12,852 nucleotides of DNA from an uncultured Syntrophobacteraceae bacterium. Its GTDB lineage: Bacteria > Desulfobacterota > Syntrophobacteria > Syntrophobacterales > Syntrophobacteraceae. The notes beneath the pieces are model-generated. The model made no database searches and was not told where the DNA came from. It worked only from the letters and a program-made list of their open reading frames with translations. Numbering within the stretch: position 1 is the first letter of the stretch; each line of letters opens with the position of its first letter. The stretch spans positions 1-12,852 of the forward strand of contig CALBZH010000726.1 of the NCBI GenBank assembly GCA_937889795.1, read 5' to 3'. The position numbers and the translations under genes were made by a program. Shown here piece by piece: positions 6,789 to 12,852 of this stretch.

Positions 6789-7736
6789 CTAGACATGGTT
6801 CCGCAGCTGGAGCTCGATGGGGTGCGGATTCAGGTACATCTGGTCCCTCAGGTAGGGCTGATCGTATTTCCGGACGTAGTGACGGATCAGGGTGATCGGA
6901 ACGATGAGCGGCACGGTGCCGTCGTGGTATTGCTGGAACACTTCCAGAAGCTCCTGTTTCTCGTCCGACGACAGCTCCTTTTTGAAGTAGCCCATGAGGT
7001 GCTGCAGGACGTTGGTGTTCTTTTTGAGAGTGGCGCGAAGTTTCAGAGCGTCCATGAGAAGCTTCTGATAGGAATCGTGAAGCTCATCCCGGTCCACATC
7101 CTTCGCCCGAGCCACCAGCTTCCCCATTTCCGAATAGTGCTTGGGGCTGTGGGCCATGATGAGGAGCTTGTGCGCGGTGTGGAAAGCGACGAGGGAGCCG
7201 ATCTTCTTTCCTTCCCCGACCAGGGCGCGCCATCGCCTGGCGACGAAGATCCGCTCGATGAAATTTTCCCGAAGCACGGGGTCGTGCAGACGCCCGTCCT
7301 CCTCAACGGGAAGCAGCGGAAAATGCTCCATGAAGGCCGCGGCAAAAAGCCCCACGCCGATCTTCCTCGGAACCCCGTTGGCGTCGTAGAGCTTCACGCG
7401 CTCCATCCCGCTGCTCGGGGATCCTCCTTTGAAAACAAAGCCGCAAAGGCCCTCTTTCTCCAGCTCCACCACCCGGGCCGCGGCCCATTGCCGCATTCGT
7501 TCGGTATGGTCGAGCTTGGTGCGTGTGGTGCGAAGTCGCACGGAGCCTGGCTCCCCTTCGAGGCGCATGGTCTCGCGAGGAATGCCCAGTCCACATTCCG
7601 CTTCGGGACAAACCGGCACGTAGTCCACGTACTGGCCAAGCGTATCCCGCAGAAAACGGTCGAGCTGATGGCCCCCGTCATATCGAACTGGGTTGCCGAG
7701 AAGACAACTGCTGATACCAAGCCTTATCTTATCCAT
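6789..7736 (-). CDS. DUF523-DUF1722 fusion protein (YbgA-like) with a Cys-to-Ser change
   Basis: A 315-residue cytoplasmic protein. Residues 1-150 are a DUF523 domain, with SSCLLGNPVRYDGG at 9-22 (Cys11), PVCPEAECGLGIPR at 41-54 (Cys43, extra Cys48) and CGFVFKGGSPSSG at 98-110. DUF523 includes the TudS thiouracil desulfidases, which use a [4Fe-4S] cluster held by three cysteines. The usual third cysteine lies in SPSCG, but here it is Ser109. Residues 160-310 are DUF1722, with FHTAHKLLIMAHS at 185-197 and the C-terminal QMYLNPHPIEL. The two-domain order matches YbgA-like proteins. The start at 7736 has GGAG 6 bases upstream. It converges with the glnQ-like gene and diverges from the molybdopterin oxidoreductase gene. 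Cys48 or Cys98 might replace the lost ligand, or the protein may bind no cluster. Confidence 0.9.
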   Translation of the reverse strand: MDKIRLGISSCLLGNPVRYDGGHQLDRFLRDTLGQYVDYVPVCPEAECGLGIPRETMRLEGEPGSVRLRTTRTKLDHTERMRQWAAARVVELEKEGLCGFVFKGGSPSSGMERVKLYDANGVPRKIGVGLFAAAFMEHFPLLPVEEDGRLHDPVLRENFIERIFVARRWRALVGEGKKIGSLVAFHTAHKLLIMAHSPKHYSEMGKLVARAKDVDRDELHDSYQKLLMDALKLRATLKKNTNVLQHLMGYFKKELSSDEKQELLEVFQQYHDGTVPLIVPITLIRHYVRKYDQPYLRDQMYLNPHPIELQLRNHV

Positions 7737-7788
7737 GACGTTCTCCGGAAATCGTTGGGGTGACGTTCACTCTGATTATCGAGACTTC

Positions 7789-7817
7789 ATTGTACAGTCC
7801 TGCACGTGGCGAGGCAA
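7789..7817 (-). promoter_or_regulatory. Sigma-70-type promoter of the DUF523-DUF1722 gene
   Basis: On the minus strand, TTGCCT (7817-7812) and TACAAT (7794-7789) are exactly 17 bases apart, giving a start near 7782 and a leader of about 45 bases. The -35 box overlaps the GAGG ribosome site (7811-7814) of the divergent molybdopterin oxidoreductase gene, so the 86-base spacer is very tightly used. Confidence 0.5.
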
Positions 7818-7822
7818 AGCGC

Positions 7823-9847
7823 ATGGCAAGGCTGCATGATCCTTTACCCATGGCTCCCTCGCGGGTGACGACCGCATGTACCCTCGACTGCCCGGACGGA
7901 TGTTCGCTCATACTCGATCGGGACGCGGAGGGAAACGTTCGAGTTGCGGGCAATCCAGCGCACCCGGTCACCGAGGGGTACACCTGCAGGAAGATCAAGA
8001 ACTTCCTGAAACGGTTGCGGAGCCCGAATCGGATCACACGTCCCTTGCTGCGCTCAGGGTCCGACTGGAAACGGATCTCCTGGAAGGAAGCCCTGGACCT
8101 CTGTGCAGAAACCCTGCAGCGGCTCCGGAGCGAGCCTGCCTCCATTCTACACGTTCATGGCGAAGGAGCCAAAGGGGCTCTCAAACAGGCGTCCAAGGCG
8201 TTCTTCGCTCGGCTCGGATCCAGCGAGACAAAAGGCTCCCTCTGCGACGCCGCCGGATATGTCGCGTATCTGAAGGACTTTGGGTCACGGGCTCAAAACG
8301 ATATCCGCGATATCGGGAATGCTCGGACCATTGTGAACTGGGGCAAGGACTTGTCCCGAAGCTCCGTGCACACCGCCGTGCTCGTGCAGCGGGCCCGCCG
8401 CAACGGTGCACGGGTTCTCGCCATTTCCCCGGGTGGAGACGGAAACGATGCCTTTTCGGATGATCGCATACGCATTCGTCCGGGCACCGACCGTTTCCTG
8501 GCCGCCGCGGTCGTTGGACTCATGCTGGAGCGCGGTGAGATCCGCGAGGAAATCCTCGCCCATGTCCGTGGGTGGCGGCGGATGCAGGCCATCCTGGGCT
8601 CCCATCCCCTATCGGAGCTCCTGGCCGTCTGCTCCGTATCTCTCTCGGAAGCGGAGCGCGTCTTTGCGTGCTACACGCAGGGAAGACCCACGGCAACACT
8701 GGTTGGCGCCGGCCTCCAGCGCTACGAATCCGGAGGCGAGAGCACGCGCTGGATCAATGCATTGGCCGTGCTGTCCGGAAACATGGGCATCTCCGGCGGC
8801 GGGAGCTATTTTCATCTTCACTCGCTCAAGGACTTCAACCTGGACTGGACCAAGCCTCAAGGAGGCATGTCCCGACGAGCCCTCCTCATGCCCACCATCG
8901 CCAGGGAGATCCTTAACGCAACGGACCCTCCCGTTCGAATGATCTGGGTGGATGCCTCCAACATGGTCAATCAGGCACCAAACATAGCCGAGACGATCCG
9001 GGCCTTCGAATCGATCCCGTTCAAGGTCGTCGTGGACGCGTTCATGACAGACACGGCGCTCAGGGCCGATCTGATCCTCCCGTGCGCCCTGATGTGGGAG
9101 CAGGAAGATATGGTGGGATCCTACCTCCACCCCTATGTGAACTACGTCCGCGCCGTTTTCGATCCGCCAGGGGAGGCAAAGACGGATTATTGGATCCTGA
9201 CCGAGCTCGGACGGCGACTGGACCCACCCGTTCTCCTGCCCGAGCAGGAAGCCATCTTCAGGGCATCACTCAAGTCACACACGCTGAGCGGCTCTCTTGA
9301 AACCCTGCGCGAGCGGGGATTCATCCCAGCGCATCACCCTCGGGTCGTTTACGAGGGCATGAGCTTCGACCACCCCGATCGCAAGTGCCATCTCGTCACG
9401 ACGCTGACCCCGGAGCCGACAGCGTCGCGGGAATATCCCTTCCGATTGCTCACGCTCATCCGGGGAGATGCCATCCATTCCCAAATCCTGCAGGAAGACC
9501 AGAAAGGGATCCCATCGGTTTGGATTTCATCGGAGCACCCTCTCGCGTCGTCGATGGAGCCGAGTACGCGGGGAACCCTGGTGTCCCCTCACGGCTCCAT
9601 GACGGTACGCATTCAGGTGGCAACCGGGCTTCATCCCGAAGCCATCATTTACCGACGGGGCGATTGGCTTCGCTGCGGAGGCGGCGCCAACCGACTGATC
9701 AACGCTTTGCTGAGCGACATGGGACGAGGCGCGCCTTATTATCATCAGTACGTTCGGCTGGAAATCGCCCCGGAAACGCCGCAGCAAAACGAAAGCCGCA
9801 ACCCGTGCGGCTCCAAAGAGACAACAAGCACCAACTCGTGTGACTGA
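7823..9847 (+). CDS. Molybdopterin/[4Fe-4S] oxidoreductase, DMSO-reductase superfamily, cytoplasmic
   Basis: A 674-residue molybdopterin-guanine-dinucleotide enzyme of the COG0243 type; the substrate is unknown. The N-terminus binds a [4Fe-4S] cluster through Cys19, Cys23, Cys27 and Cys55 (CTLDCPDGC ... YTC). The likely molybdenum ligand is Cys141 in GSLCDAAGY. The central Rossmann-like parts include NWGKDLSRS (172-180) and the GNMGISGGG segment, and the C-terminal cofactor-binding domain contains SPHG and RCGGGANRLI. No twin-arginine signal is present, so it should act in the cytoplasm, more like YoaE-type orphan enzymes than exported respiratory reductases. ATG 7823 has GAGG 8 bases upstream; an in-frame GTG at 7760 lacks one. 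No electron-transfer subunit follows. The next gene, 40 bases downstream, is a thiol-dioxygenase-like cupin and is probably co-transcribed. Calls such as formate dehydrogenase or thiosulfate reductase are not supported by the motifs. Confidence 0.9.
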   Translation: MARLHDPLPMAPSRVTTACTLDCPDGCSLILDRDAEGNVRVAGNPAHPVTEGYTCRKIKNFLKRLRSPNRITRPLLRSGSDWKRISWKEALDLCAETLQRLRSEPASILHVHGEGAKGALKQASKAFFARLGSSETKGSLCDAAGYVAYLKDFGSRAQNDIRDIGNARTIVNWGKDLSRSSVHTAVLVQRARRNGARVLAISPGGDGNDAFSDDRIRIRPGTDRFLAAAVVGLMLERGEIREEILAHVRGWRRMQAILGSHPLSELLAVCSVSLSEAERVFACYTQGRPTATLVGAGLQRYESGGESTRWINALAVLSGNMGISGGGSYFHLHSLKDFNLDWTKPQGGMSRRALLMPTIAREILNATDPPVRMIWVDASNMVNQAPNIAETIRAFESIPFKVVVDAFMTDTALRADLILPCALMWEQEDMVGSYLHPYVNYVRAVFDPPGEAKTDYWILTELGRRLDPPVLLPEQEAIFRASLKSHTLSGSLETLRERGFIPAHHPRVVYEGMSFDHPDRKCHLVTTLTPEPTASREYPFRLLTLIRGDAIHSQILQEDQKGIPSVWISSEHPLASSMEPSTRGTLVSPHGSMTVRIQVATGLHPEAIIYRRGDWLRCGGGANRLINALLSDMGRGAPYYHQYVRLEIAPETPQQNESRNPCGSKETTSTNSCD

Positions 9848-9887
9848 TCCGTGACCCCCAACCCAAGAACGGAGGTTCCTATCACCC

Positions 9888-10553
9888 ATGGCTGCTCTCA
9901 ATCCTGCCCTCCCCTCTGAGATCACGACCTTTTGTGAGGGCTGCGCCCAGGCGCTTGCCGACTCGACGAGCCACAAGGCCTCGATCGATCACGTCATGAG
10001 CACCCTCCCGGGTCTCCTTCTCCATCGCGATCTCCTTGCCCGGATCCTCGAGGGCGTGATCCACCGAAGGGGCTACCCCGATGTGCGACGCCCCACCGTG
10101 TTCGACAACGAATACATTTTATTCGCGCATCCCGAGAGGCTCTTCTCGCTACGCATGTACCTGTGGGGACCGGGGGAATACCTCACCGCCCACGACCACA
10201 ATGCGTGGGGCGTGATCGGAACGGCAACCGCGGGCTTCCATGTCATCAACTACAACCGCCTGGACGACGGAGCGCCGGACGGCTACGCGCACCTCGAGGC
10301 CGTGGAGGAGCAGTATCTGCGCGCCGGAGATTGCGTCTACACCCTCCCCCTCAACCAGGGGATTCACAAGACGGGCAATGTGACCGCGCAGACCATGATC
10401 ACCTTGAGCGTCTACGGAAAGCCCATCGTGCGGGACTTCCTGCAACTGTTCGACGTCGAGCGACGCGTCGTGACGCGGCTCTACACACCACGACGGCGAA
10501 AAGAGGTCCTCGCGGCGGATGCGTTGAAGAGCCTTCTTACGGGAGGACCTTGA
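9888..10553 (+). CDS. Cysteine dioxygenase-like cupin (metal-dependent double-stranded beta-helix protein)
   Basis: A 221-residue cytoplasmic cupin related to cysteine dioxygenase and the COG5553 group. The metal-binding triad is probably His102 and His104 (AHDHNAWGVIG) plus His160 (QGIHKTGN), the usual three-His iron site. Known relatives oxidise the sulfur of cysteine or a related thiol with O2; the exact substrate here is inferred only at class level. Residues about 76-180 form the beta-barrel; the N-terminal 70 residues are helical. ATG 9888 has GGAGG at 9871-9875, a rather long 12 bases away. It follows the molybdopterin oxidoreductase by 40 bases on the same strand and likely shares its transcript. 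An O2-using enzyme is notable in an otherwise ferredoxin-rich window. The alternative is a cupin with a non-oxygenase role. Confidence 0.82.
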   Translation: MAALNPALPSEITTFCEGCAQALADSTSHKASIDHVMSTLPGLLLHRDLLARILEGVIHRRGYPDVRRPTVFDNEYILFAHPERLFSLRMYLWGPGEYLTAHDHNAWGVIGTATAGFHVINYNRLDDGAPDGYAHLEAVEEQYLRAGDCVYTLPLNQGIHKTGNVTAQTMITLSVYGKPIVRDFLQLFDVERRVVTRLYTPRRRKEVLAADALKSLLTGGP

Positions 10554-10898
10554 GCGAGACCGGGGGACGCGAAGAGGGGCGATGCGGAGGAGGCGTGAAC
10601 GGGACATTTGTGACACCGAAATGCCAGACAAACGTATCGGTCAGACTTACAAGAGTCCCTCCTCCCTCTCGTCTTTCAGGTGAGTATTCATTTCAAATCC
10701 GAAAGTCCCCAACAAGGAGCCCCATTGAGGGGATACCCCCCGCATATTTCGCACGGAATCCCTAATTTGTCTCCTTCTCACCCGAGAACCCTCTTGACTT
10801 GCTCATGAAATTCCATACAATCACCGGGCGCTCGAAACGGCAAGGGCTTGTCGAGCGGGTCCCATCGATCGTATTCCCATCCTTAAGGATTTCAATCC
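10554..10898. other. Intergenic leader of the kor operon, no gene seen
   Basis: This 345-base stretch between the cupin gene and korD has no supported coding frame; the frame-shifted extension of the cupin region is a shadow. No intrinsic terminator for the upstream unit was seen; CCCC-ATTGA-GGGG near 10717-10729 is too short. The main signal is the promoter at 10794-10821. The remaining sequence is pyrimidine-rich, with no riboswitch fold that I recognise. Confidence 0.6.
10794..10821 (+). promoter_or_regulatory. Strong sigma-70-type promoter of the kor operon
   Basis: TTGACT (10794-10799) and TACAAT (10816-10821) each match consensus at 5 of 6 positions with a 16-base spacer. Transcription would begin near 10828, leaving a leader of about 70 bases before korD. 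This is the best promoter in the window and marks korD as the first gene of the operon. Confidence 0.62.
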
Positions 10899-11171
10899 AT
10901 GAAGTATTGGCGAACGCCGCTGGATGCAGGCGACATCGTCGTTTCCCGTGGCATCGTGCACATCATCGAAGAACGATGCAAGGGTTGCGGCTACTGCATT
11001 GAATACTGCCCCAAGGATGTCCTGGTGCTTTCCGCCCGGTTCAATGCCAAAGGGTACCACCCCCCCGAGGTGAAGAAGCCCAACGAATGCGTCAATTGTC
11101 ACTACTGTGAGATCATCTGCCCCGATTTCGCCATCTTTTCGGTGGAGGTCCCGGAGGAGTCGGCGGGGTGA
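10899..11171 (+). CDS. korD: 2-oxoacid:ferredoxin oxidoreductase delta subunit (2[4Fe-4S] ferredoxin)
   Basis: A 90-residue ferredoxin-type protein with two cluster motifs, CKGCGYCIEYCP (27-38) and CVNCHYCEIICP (64-75), each CxxCxxCxxxCP. In the 2-oxoglutarate/2-oxoacid:ferredoxin oxidoreductase family the delta subunit passes electrons from the catalytic cluster to ferredoxin. The assignment rests on the family's usual gene order, here korD-korA-korB, and on the KGYHPPEV segment typical of KorD/VorD. AAGGA lies about 9 bases upstream of ATG 10899. korA follows after 69 bases. The substrate (2-oxoglutarate, branched-chain or other) cannot be read from this subunit. Confidence 0.87.
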   Translation: MKYWRTPLDAGDIVVSRGIVHIIEERCKGCGYCIEYCPKDVLVLSARFNAKGYHPPEVKKPNECVNCHYCEIICPDFAIFSVEVPEESAG

Positions 11172-11186
11172 ACCGAAGGCGCCAGG

Positions 11187-11218
11187 CCCCTTTATGGGGG
11201 ACGGATCCCGCAGCGGGA
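11187..11218 (+). other. Two short hairpins between korD and korA
   Basis: CCCC-TTTAT-GGGG (11187-11199) is followed by TCCC-GCAGC-GGGA (11206-11218) in the 69-base spacer. Both stems are only 4 bp and no T-run follows. They could mildly tune transcript stability or korA translation, but chance in GC-rich DNA is a fair alternative. Confidence 0.25.
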
Positions 11219-11240
11219 ACAACGCGAGTGAAATGAGCCT

Positions 11241-12395
11241 ATGAAACCAGCAGTATTAACGGGTGAGCACTTCATTACAGGCGACGTGGCGTGTGCCGAG
11301 GGGGCCCTTGCGGCCGGGTGCCGGTTTTTCGCCGGATACCCCATCACTCCTGCCACCGAGATCGCCGAGCACATGGCCCACCGGCTCCCCGGGGTCGGCG
11401 GCACCTACATCCAGATGGAAGACGAGATCGCCTCAATGGCGGCCATCCTGGGGGCGTCCTGCGCAGGCGTGAAGAGCATGACCGCCACATCCGGGCCGGG
11501 CTTCAGCCTCATGATGGAAAACCTCGGACTGGGCGTGTGCACCGAAACCCCCTGCGTGCTCGTAAACGTGCAGCGGGCCGGTCCGTCCACGGGTCTCCCG
11601 ACCCTCGCGGCACAGGGGGACGTCATGCAGGCGCGCTGGGGATCCCACGGGCACTACGAGATCATTGCACTGGCCCCGGCATCCCCCCAGGAGCTTTTCT
11701 ACCTGACGATCAGCGCATTCAATCTCAGCGAGCGCTACCGGGTCCCTGTGCTCGTCCTGACCGACGAGATCGTTGGCCACCTCAGCGAACGGGTTGTCAT
11801 TCCCGAGCCGTCCGCCATCAAGACGGTGGAGCGTCCGCGCGCCAAGGGACGCAAGGATCGCTTCAAGCCCTTCCAGGCCGGCCCGAACGGAGTCGCCCCC
11901 ATGGCCATCGCCGGAGAGGGGTATGGCATCCACGTGACGGGACTCACGCACGACGAGCGGGGCTATCCCGTGATGAGCGCGGAAGCCCAGGTCTCGATGG
12001 TGGATCGCCTGGTCGGCAAGATCCGCAACAACCTGAAAGACATCATCCAGACCGAATCCTACCGCCTGGAGGATGCGGAATACGCTATCGTCTCCTACGG
12101 CGTGTCGGCGCGCTCCAGTCTAGCCGCCGTGGACGAAGCGCGGGACTTGGGGATCAAGGCCGGCCTGCTGCGTCTCATTACCGTATGGCCCTTTCCGGAG
12201 GAAACGATCCGGGCCTTGGCCGATCAGGTCAAAGGATTCGTCACGGTGGAGATGAACCTAGGCCAGATCCACCTCGAAGTGGAGCGATGCGCCGGCGGCA
12301 AGGCCCCTGCATACCTGGTCGGGCATCCGGGCGGGACCGTCATCCCCCCGGAGCGCATCATCGAGACACTGATGAACGCGAAGAAGTCCGCATAG
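11241..12395 (+). CDS. korA: 2-oxoacid:ferredoxin oxidoreductase alpha subunit
   Basis: A 384-residue alpha subunit of a thiamine-diphosphate-dependent 2-oxoacid:ferredoxin oxidoreductase, which with KorB converts a 2-oxoacid plus CoA to acyl-CoA and CO2 while reducing ferredoxin; the reaction can run in reverse. The family landmarks are GCRFFAGYPITPATEIAEHM (26-45), QMEDEIASMAAILGAS (58-73), the TSGPGFSLMMEN block (83-94) and NVQRAGPSTGLPT (109-121). The C-terminal domain II has the WPFPEETI motif. The length is typical for KorA. ATG 11241 lacks a strong ribosome site; translation may depend partly on local context. korB would normally follow closely, but here a 233-base gap holding an inverted-repeat element separates them. 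The call as 2-oxoglutarate-specific is likely but not proven. Confidence 0.93.
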   Translation: MKPAVLTGEHFITGDVACAEGALAAGCRFFAGYPITPATEIAEHMAHRLPGVGGTYIQMEDEIASMAAILGASCAGVKSMTATSGPGFSLMMENLGLGVCTETPCVLVNVQRAGPSTGLPTLAAQGDVMQARWGSHGHYEIIALAPASPQELFYLTISAFNLSERYRVPVLVLTDEIVGHLSERVVIPEPSAIKTVERPRAKGRKDRFKPFQAGPNGVAPMAIAGEGYGIHVTGLTHDERGYPVMSAEAQVSMVDRLVGKIRNNLKDIIQTESYRLEDAEYAIVSYGVSARSSLAAVDEARDLGIKAGLLRLITVWPFPEETIRALADQVKGFVTVEMNLGQIHLEVERCAGGKAPAYLVGHPGGTVIPPERIIETLMNAKKSA

Positions 12396-12424
12396 GTTTC
12401 TGGTGACGCGGCGGGCTTTATTAG

Positions 12425-12568
12425 ACACGGATGAACACGGATGAGGACTACACGGATACACACGGATAAGACAGGGTGACGGACGGCAAGACCACATCGC
12501 AATCCTTTCATTTTTTTGTGGCTTTATCCGTGTCCATCCGTGTCGCATTCATCCGTGTCCATCCGTGT
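12425..12568. repeat. Large inverted-repeat element built from ACACGGAT/ATCCGTGT octamers
   Basis: The left arm has four ACACGGAT octamers starting at 12425, 12435, 12450 and 12460. The right arm has four ATCCGTGT octamers starting at 12526, 12536, 12551 and 12561. Spacing is 10-15-10 in both arms. The 43-base arms match at 36 positions when one is reverse-complemented; all eight octamers are perfect and the mismatches fall in the spacers. The arms flank a 58-base centre that includes a T7 run (12511-12517). Pairing extends about two bases outward and inward. It fills most of the 233-base gap between korA and korB. Transcribed, it would form a long hairpin. Open frames across it are spurious. 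It resembles dispersed intergenic repeats, but no transposase is present. Confidence 0.9.
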
Positions 12569-12628
12569 CTGGTTTGTTCTCTTACTCGAACACTCTAACG
12601 CCTGACCGCTTCACCATCAGGAGTCAAC

Positions 12629-12852
12629 ATGGATAAGCTCAAGAACCGGCCGGAACACCCCCTGGATGATTTGCTTCGCTCCGACCGTATTCCCCATATC
12701 TGGTGCCCCGGATGCGGCATCGGGACGGCCTTCTCGTCGTGCTTGTGGGCGGTGAAGAGCTCGGGCTTCGATCCCCAGAAGACGGTGGTCGTTTCGGGAA
12801 TCGGCTGCTCGGGACGCGCCGCGGGCTACATCAAGCTCGATTCGTACCACAC
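12629..12852 (+). CDS. korB: 2-oxoacid:ferredoxin oxidoreductase beta subunit, 3' end beyond the window
   Basis: The first 74 codons of the thiamine-diphosphate-binding beta subunit, cut by the window end. The start ATG 12629 has AGGAG at 12619-12623, 5 bases upstream. The N-terminus is MDKLKNRPEHPLDDLLRSDR, followed by HIWCPGCGIG (23-32) and VSGIGCSGRAAGY (55-67). Cys26, Cys29 and Cys60 match the spacing of three of the four [4Fe-4S] ligands in this family, in which the beta subunit carries both thiamine diphosphate and the cluster. Later motifs lie outside the window. Its own good ribosome site may compensate for the long, structured spacer after korA. Confidence 0.93.
   Translation, partial: MDKLKNRPEHPLDDLLRSDRIPHIWCPGCGIGTAFSSCLWAVKSSGFDPQKTVVVSGIGCSGRAAGYIKLDSYH

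Noticed and set aside
5981..6796. Long minus-strand open frame (271 aa) opposite the GlnQ-type ATPase
   Set aside because: It is an antisense shadow: the plus-strand frame contains every ABC ATPase motif, and this frame is His/Asp/Gly-rich with no recognisable domain.
6795..7763. Plus-strand open frame (322 aa) opposite the DUF523-DUF1722 gene
   Set aside because: The minus strand has conserved DUF523 and DUF1722 motifs, a good ribosome site and a promoter. The plus-strand frame has none of these and reflects GC-rich codon bias.
11291..12406. Plus-strand open frame (371 aa) inside korA in another frame
   Set aside because: Arg/Pro/Gly-rich composition typical of a frame-shifted shadow in GC-rich DNA; korA itself carries the family motifs.
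12224..12548. Minus-strand open frames across the octamer repeat
   Set aside because: They translate the ATCCGTGT repeats into repeating IRV-PC-like peptides, with no ribosome site or conserved domain; a common false prediction over such repeats.
12425..12568. Octamer array as a CRISPR
   Set aside because: Units are 8 bases with 2- or 7-base spacers and invert at the centre; there are no 25-40 base direct repeats, unique spacers or cas genes.

Overview
This window looks like one end of a draft or metagenomic contig from a GC-rich, Gram-negative, largely anaerobic bacterium. The Gram-negative assignment rests on a FadL/OmpP1-type outer-membrane protein. The anaerobic lifestyle is suggested by ferredoxin-domain proteins, a 2-oxoacid:ferredoxin oxidoreductase cluster and a molybdopterin oxidoreductase. 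The mix, together with a COG3937-type phasin and a DUF362-ferredoxin protein, is reminiscent of Desulfobacterota/Syntrophobacteria; that placement is inference and no marker gene in the window proves it. The first 47 bases are not biological: they are the Illumina P5/Read-1 adapter.

Layout. (1) 1-47 adapter, joined to the 3' end of a truncated outer-membrane protein gene read on the minus strand (48-966). (2) 967-1355 is non-coding and holds one near-perfect palindrome. (3) 1356-4024, minus strand, is a two-gene signalling unit: an FHA-GAF-class III nucleotide cyclase followed by a zinc-ribbon/Pro-Glu linker/FHA protein. (4) 4324-5439, minus strand, encodes a DUF362 protein with a C-terminal 2[4Fe-4S] ferredoxin domain, divergent from (5) a small phasin-like coiled-coil protein at 5587-5925. 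(6) 6038-6778 is an orphan GlnQ-type amino-acid ABC ATPase, convergent with (7) a DUF523-DUF1722 protein (6789-7736, minus) that lacks one conserved cysteine. (8) Divergent from that are a molybdopterin/4Fe-4S oxidoreductase (7823-9847) and a cysteine-dioxygenase-like cupin (9888-10553). (9) 10899 to the window end is a promoter-led korD-korA-korB operon for a 2-oxoacid:ferredoxin oxidoreductase; korB is cut by the window end.

How the genes fit together. The KorDAB proteins should couple oxidative decarboxylation (or reductive carboxylation) of a 2-oxoacid with ferredoxin. The DUF362-ferredoxin and molybdopterin proteins are further soluble Fe-S redox modules. The cyclase/FHA pair is a local signalling module that probably links phosphothreonine recognition to cAMP output. 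The other genes are single-gene units of mixed function. No CRISPR array, tRNA, rRNA, transposase, integrase or defence system was seen.

The most unusual native structure is a large inverted-repeat element at about 12425-12568, inserted between korA and korB. It consists of four ACACGGAT octamers followed by four inverted ATCCGTGT octamers, with identical 10-15-10 bp spacing in each arm. I found no clear evidence for a wholly new multi-gene system; the FHA/cyclase pair and the octamer element are the best candidates for follow-up.
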